Part shown: positions 58,801 through 62,000 of the stretch, piece after piece
Layout of the letters: each line of letters begins with the position of its first letter
Position numbering within the stretch: the first letter of the stretch is position 1
Assembly (NCBI RefSeq): GCF_001039355.2
Contig: NW_019775913.1
Location: 595,644 to 657,643, forward strand
Length of the DNA: 62,000 bases
Direction: 5' to 3'
Source: Lingula anatina
Lineage: Eukaryota > Brachiopoda > Lingulata > Lingulida > Lingulidae
Notes under the pieces: generated by a model
What the model was told of the DNA's origin: nothing
Database searches by the model: none
The model's input: only the letters and a program-made list of their open reading frames with translations
Position numbers and translations under genes: made by a program

Positions 58801-59483
58801 ATTCTCATCTCCAGTGTGATTATCCTCAAAACTTCTCTAATTCTTTTTCCCATTTTTTTCCCAGTTTTGAAGTTGGATTACAATGCAGTACAAAGCCTGG
58901 ATCGCACATTCCGTTTTACTTCAAAGTGAACTTTGCTCCTGACGCCAAGGCGACCACTGCTTCATTCATCAACCATGTGTGGGACGCTGGGGAGAAGTTA
59001 GAGGGACCGTTGCCTTTTCAGCCAGATAAGAAATTTGTGATGAAGGTTGTTGTGGAACCTGAATGCTTCCGGGTGAGATTGCTAGTGCATTGTGGTAGTT
59101 GGGATTGTGGTAGTTGGGATTGTATTGTTTCCATTTGATAGTACACAATGCTGTGATGTGAACCTCACTTGAGAGACAAATCACACATTATTAATTCATG
59201 TATCATTTTCATCACGTTTTACATATACATTATTTTTATATGAAAATTGCTAACAGTGGTAATCATCTTCATTCCTGTGAGGTAGATATAAGCCATATGA
59301 TCATGTTTTAATTTGTATCAGGTGAAAGTTGATGATGAGAACTTCCTGGAATTCAAGCATAAACTCCCCTATGAGAGGATCACACACGTGACAGTGGACG
59401 GGGACTTGGCACTGTATTCTGTCACCTACAGGGACCGCTGGGTGGGTAAAACATAAGTATATGCACAGTTGTGTGTGTGTGCA

Positions 59484-59544
<61 letters not shown>

Positions 59545-60375
59545 ATGTACAGGACTGAATGCATGTACGTGTGCATATGTGCAGACGCAACATGCGTGAA
59601 CTTGTATATTTATGCATGTACATGTCTATGCTTGTCTACACATACATGCATTTAAACTTGCAGAGCTGTTGCAATAGTCAGAAAGTACATAATGGTCCAA
59701 AGGTTTGATAGTCCGAATTAATGCATGAATAAAGTGTACAGTGTACTGTACGTAATAAAGTTAAGTTCATCAGAGGCATGTACATAAAACCAATGAACCT
59801 TAGGATTATCAAGACACTGACGAATTTATGATAATGCTTGATTTGTATATAAAGCTTAAGGAGTGCATAAAAATGAATAAGATACATTTAAACATCATTT
59901 TGAAAAGGAAGTGAGGTAGGATAAACAAAAACATACGGCCACCAAATGACAGTCATAAAAATATTGCCCACAAAACACAGCTGTAAAAACATTTTCCTGT
60001 CACAGTGTCACTCTTGGATGTGTACATGCAACCACATGTAAAGAACATACCTGAACATGCTCTGGAGTGATTGGGCATATCATTTGATATTAGTGATCAT
60101 ATTGTACATCATTATTGTAGAGAGAGATATCTATTGATTGAATATTGAATACATGGTTGATGACATGGTGTTACATTTCATATTCTCATCCATAGGGTTT
60201 ATATATTCATGCATGTTTTGGAATAAAATTCTCCCATGCTACCAGTATTACAAATCATAATTTATGACATAATTGTATAATTGATGTTATATTTCAGATT
60301 GGTCGCAGACAGAGTAAGGCGTACCACATCGTCAAGTCTTGCTGCCCAGTATGTGTGGGGTGCGTGATAATGTAA
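46266..60375 (+). CDS. Three-CRD galectin-family protein with C-terminal CaaX box
   Basis: Exons: 46266-46363, 47251-47464, 51167-51610, 51870-51958, 54935-55145, 56921-57040, 57492-57580, 58865-59072, 59322-59441, 60298-60375. All GT-AG, all phases agree; 1671 nt, 556 residues plus TAA. There are three galectin domains: CRD1 residues 1 to about 146, CRD2 253-392, CRD3 393-531, each with beta-strand motifs of the family (IYIDGVAWKD; FPFEAGKPFLMKIL; VFVDGILYLEFTHRL; VTHVMVNG; ITHVTVDGD). CRD2 and CRD3 share an 89 / 211-208 / 120-nt exon pattern, showing tandem duplication. Between CRD1 and CRD2 is a Ser/Glu/His-rich linker of about 105 residues. The canonical H-N-R / N / W-E-R sugar contacts are largely lost, though Trp is kept in CRD2 (WGLER) and CRD3 (WDAGEK). 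There is no signal peptide, as in other galectins. The tail (532-556) is basic then Cys-rich and ends CVIM. No ortholog is recognised by name. Confidence 0.92.
46602..46690. mobile_element. Short foldback repeat with poly-G
   Basis: Left end GGCAGATTTAGAGG plus a poly-G run and right end AATAATCCTAGATCTGCCCC are inverted relative to each other and resemble the ends of family D. About 90 bp, in the first galectin coding intron. Confidence 0.6.
50590..51140. mobile_element. Cluster of MITE family C ends
   Basis: Subterminal motifs of the family C element recur several times: TTTAATCTGATTGCATTCAG near 50640, TTAATCTGATTACATATAGG near 50778, an inverted copy (GGGATTCTTGCTTAAGGCGC) near 50910 and CTTAGCGAGAATCCCCACTG near 51081. 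It looks like nested or rearranged copies, lying directly upstream of the galectin exon at 51167. Confidence 0.6.
51167..51610 (+). CDS. Galectin exon: end of CRD1 plus acidic linker
   Basis: A 444-nt exon. Its first 41 codons (ISVDGKHLMDYSHRTPP to about EFFSAEEF) complete CRD1. The remainder encodes a hydrophilic linker rich in Ser, Glu, Asp and His (DVESMEDNSFEDSNSIPL; LIEHQHGQRYKEKRD). In CRD2 and CRD3 the matching exon is only 120 nt, so the linker arose by exon extension. Confidence 0.85.
51686..51720 (+). terminator. Possible intronic stop and polyadenylation signal in the galectin gene
   Basis: If the donor at 51611 is not used, the frame continues 26 codons to TAG (51686-51688), and AATAAA follows at 51715-51720. 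This would give a single-CRD isoform without the lipid anchor. The signal may be fortuitous in AT-rich DNA. Confidence 0.3.
52014..52101. repeat. (GT)n microsatellite with poly-G
   Basis: About 35 GT/GC dinucleotides followed by a G run, in the galectin intron after exon 51870-51958. Confidence 0.95.
54770..54832. repeat. Poly-C / poly-A / GATA low-complexity tract
   Basis: C-run, A-rich run, AAAAAG units and GATA repeats in the galectin intron just upstream of exon 54935. Confidence 0.85.
55797..55838. repeat. (CT)n microsatellite
   Basis: About 20 CT dinucleotides in a galectin intron. Confidence 0.95.
58001..58129. mobile_element. MITE family F, copy 2
   Basis: Starts GCCCCATTCAGAATAGGGGA, with CTAACTAGTCTGAGGGTCAA, and ends CTATTCTGAATGGGGCC, matching 19234-19408. 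The inner part of the right arm is deleted here. ATA flanks both ends. Confidence 0.85.
59322..59441 (+). CDS. Galectin exon: C-terminal strands of CRD3
   Basis: Encodes VKVDDENFLEFKHKLPYERI followed by THVTVDGDLALYSVTYRDRW. At exactly 120 nt and phase 0 it equals the paralogous CRD2 exon (56921-57040), which supports the donor GTGGGT at 59442 over the alternative GTAAAA four bases downstream. Confidence 0.9.
59469..59539. repeat. (GT)n-(GA)n compound microsatellite
   Basis: GT-rich run followed by about 18 GA units in the last galectin intron. Confidence 0.95.
60298..60375 (+). CDS. Galectin last coding exon with prenylation signal
   Basis: Encodes IGRRQSKAYHIVKSCC then PVCVGCVIM and TAA. 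The last four residues CVIM fit the CaaX rule (Cys, two aliphatic residues, Met, the farnesyltransferase-type terminal residue). Three further cysteines at -4, -7 and -8 relative to the CaaX cysteine (residues 549, 546 and 545) could be palmitoylated, and a basic patch (GRRQSK) precedes. If the previous exon were extended by four bases, the same exon would instead be read as a short non-CaaX tail ending after a few residues. Confidence 0.75.
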   Translation: MGRRQSKAYHIVKSCCPVCVGCVIM

Positions 60376-60550
60376 CATCACAGGGGCAGATTTTACTGGT
60401 TTCTGAGTCTTGGCCAAGGAGGTTAGATTTCTCAAAATACCCTGTATGATATTAAATTGATGCCTTGACTTCTGGATAGACTCTAGGAGCAATGATGCAG
60501 ATGGATTGAAAACTTTTTTTAATAATAGTTTGATCATTCCAGGACATGCA

Positions 60551-60556
60551 AATAAA
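60551..60556 (+). terminator. Galectin polyadenylation signal
   Basis: AATAAA 176 bp after the galectin stop codon; the nearest such hexamer downstream. Confidence 0.6.
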
Positions 60557-60599
60557 TCTCAAGTGCAATATTGTTGTTGTTGAATTTAGGTATGTTGCA

Positions 60600-61800
60600 T
60601 TCAATCCCATAAATACAAGATAGATTGAAACTTGAAATATTCTAGAAAGAATGGTCCCACTGTAGATATTGAACAGTGCCTTATAGTGACATTAGAACAG
60701 AAGATGGAGGGCTTAATTCAAAACACTAATGTCTCACTTCATTCTGATGCTTTGTTGGTGTTGTTTGCCTTAATGTCCTCAGTTAGCCATGAAAAATTGC
60801 CTTATTGTAACTTAATTGGTTTTAAAACTTTTAAGTTACAACACCAGCTAAAAAATTAAAAAAAGAATGGTTCTATGCCTGCACCTACCAAGCAAAAAAT
60901 AGATAAATCCAGTGCCTGAGAAAAAAATATGTTTGTAATTTTTGTTTCAGCAAATATTTGTAGTTTTGCTGTGCACGCACAACAGGAAAAAGTTGCTTGA
61001 ATATTGTATTGCAAGGAGAGTAAATCTATGTTGATTTGTTGTATTTTGAATACTTTTATTCTGCTGTTATCTAGATCTGTTGTAATATCTCATACAATTA
61101 GGTGGAATATCTGGCAAGCACGTCATTAATTAATAATGAAAAACACATGTCAAGGAAATATTGCAACTTTTAACTTTTGTTTTGTACCCTTATGAGTAGA
61201 GGTAATATGTTTAGCAGGTGTCAATAACAAAAGTGATTCTACTGTAGAATTTGTAGAATTTCATTTGGAATTTGTAAGTTTAGTTGTGTGTATTTCCAAT
61301 AACTTCTACCAAAATAAAAGAAAAGGGCAAAAAGATCATATGCTCACCAAGAAGCATACCAGGGTTATTAAAAAGTCCCATATTCTGTCTCCCCTTTCTG
61401 GTAACTGTGGATATGATCAGGTGTGGGATGTAACTGGGAAAAGTATATTTGCAGCACAAATTTGGCAGTTATAAATAGCTTGAAATATTCCAGATTTAAT
61501 AACATTTTATAGGAATCATACTACACTAACGTGTACTAGCAGCACTTATTAAAATTGTCTGGTCAACTATAATGCAAATTTATTAACATTACATCTATCA
61601 AGGGGAAGATACATGCTATACTTCCCATGTTTTACCCTAAATGAAAAGTACTTTTTAACCAATTAAGGACTGTATAATGCTATTAAAGCATAATCAAAGT
61701 TTATTTTAGAGACATATTTAGAGGAAAAATGTATTTGTTAAAACATGAAGTTATCATATGCTTATTCTTAAGACAGAAAGCATTATATTATATTATATTT
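60600..61800. other. Downstream region without identified genes
   Basis: About 1.2 kb of AT-rich sequence after the galectin polyadenylation signal. Short open frames exist but none resembles a known family. Confidence 0.5.
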
Positions 61801-61807
61801 CAGATTT

Positions 61808-61810
<3 letters not shown>

Positions 61811-61885
<75 letters not shown>
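61811..61885. repeat. (AT)n microsatellite
   Basis: About 37 uninterrupted AT dinucleotides. Confidence 0.97.
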
Positions 61886-61888
<3 letters not shown>

Positions 61889-62000
61889 TGTATGTTAATT
61901 TCATAGTGAAATATTTAAAAACGGTGTTTATCTATACCTGGATGTGTGAACAAGATATAAGTGGACGCAAGGTAATGTTGTTTATTTCTTGCTCTTCTTA

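Noticed and set aside
59442-59445. Alternative donor four bases downstream (GTAAAA at 59446) for the last galectin junction
   Set aside because: It lacks the +5 G, breaks the exact 120-nt match with the CRD2 exon and gives a short unremarkable tail; kept only as a stated alternative.
61265-61474. Open frame near the right edge as a possible next gene
   Set aside because: Composition is AT-driven and nothing in it resembles a known domain; a gene starting beyond the window cannot be judged.

Overview
The window is metazoan nuclear DNA: AT-rich, with GT-AG introns of about 0.2 to 4 kb, microsatellites and several families of short inverted-repeat elements (MITE-like). It carries four protein-coding genes whose exon chains I rebuilt by checking splice sites and reading phase at each junction. 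The repertoire (one p105-type NF-kB, PARG, RPS24 and a three-domain galectin) suggests an invertebrate bilaterian, probably marine and possibly a lophotrochozoan. I cannot name the species.

Layout. (1) About 0.6-16.3 kb, minus strand: a p105/Relish-type NF-kB gene of 21 exons counting two alternative ones. One non-coding exon plus 20 coding exons per transcript encode 1071 residues: Rel homology domain, nuclear localisation signal, glycine-rich hinge, ankyrin repeats, death domain and two DSGxxS degrons. (2) 18.0-27.7 kb, minus strand: poly(ADP-ribose) glycohydrolase (PARG), with the catalytic GGG...QEE motif. One internal exon seems to be missing from the assembly beside an ambiguous base. 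(3) 28.3-30.4 kb, plus strand: ribosomal protein S24, head-to-head with PARG. (4) 30.4-45.5 kb: no recognisable coding exon; it holds a 25-bp minisatellite, nested MITEs and simple repeats. (5) 45.5-60.6 kb, plus strand: a 556-residue galectin-family protein with three carbohydrate-recognition-type domains (CRDs), a long acidic/serine-rich linker and a C-terminus ending in four residues that form a CaaX prenylation box. (6) 60.6-62 kb: downstream sequence ending in a long AT repeat.

Main discoveries. First, the NF-kB gene has two tandem 139-nt exons (9A at 9390-9528 and 9B at 8910-9048) that encode alternative versions of the same 46 residues of the dimerisation (IPT) domain. Using both, or neither, breaks the frame, so they should be mutually exclusive. 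Second, the galectin is predicted to be lipidated at its C-terminus (CVIM with three more cysteines just upstream), which is unexpected for a galectin, and its sugar-binding signatures are degenerate. Third, the NF-kB promoter holds kB sites, implying autoregulation. Fourth, several MITEs carry perfect transcription-factor motifs (NRF-1, CArG). PARG and NF-kB are consecutive on one strand. A functional link between them is only inference.
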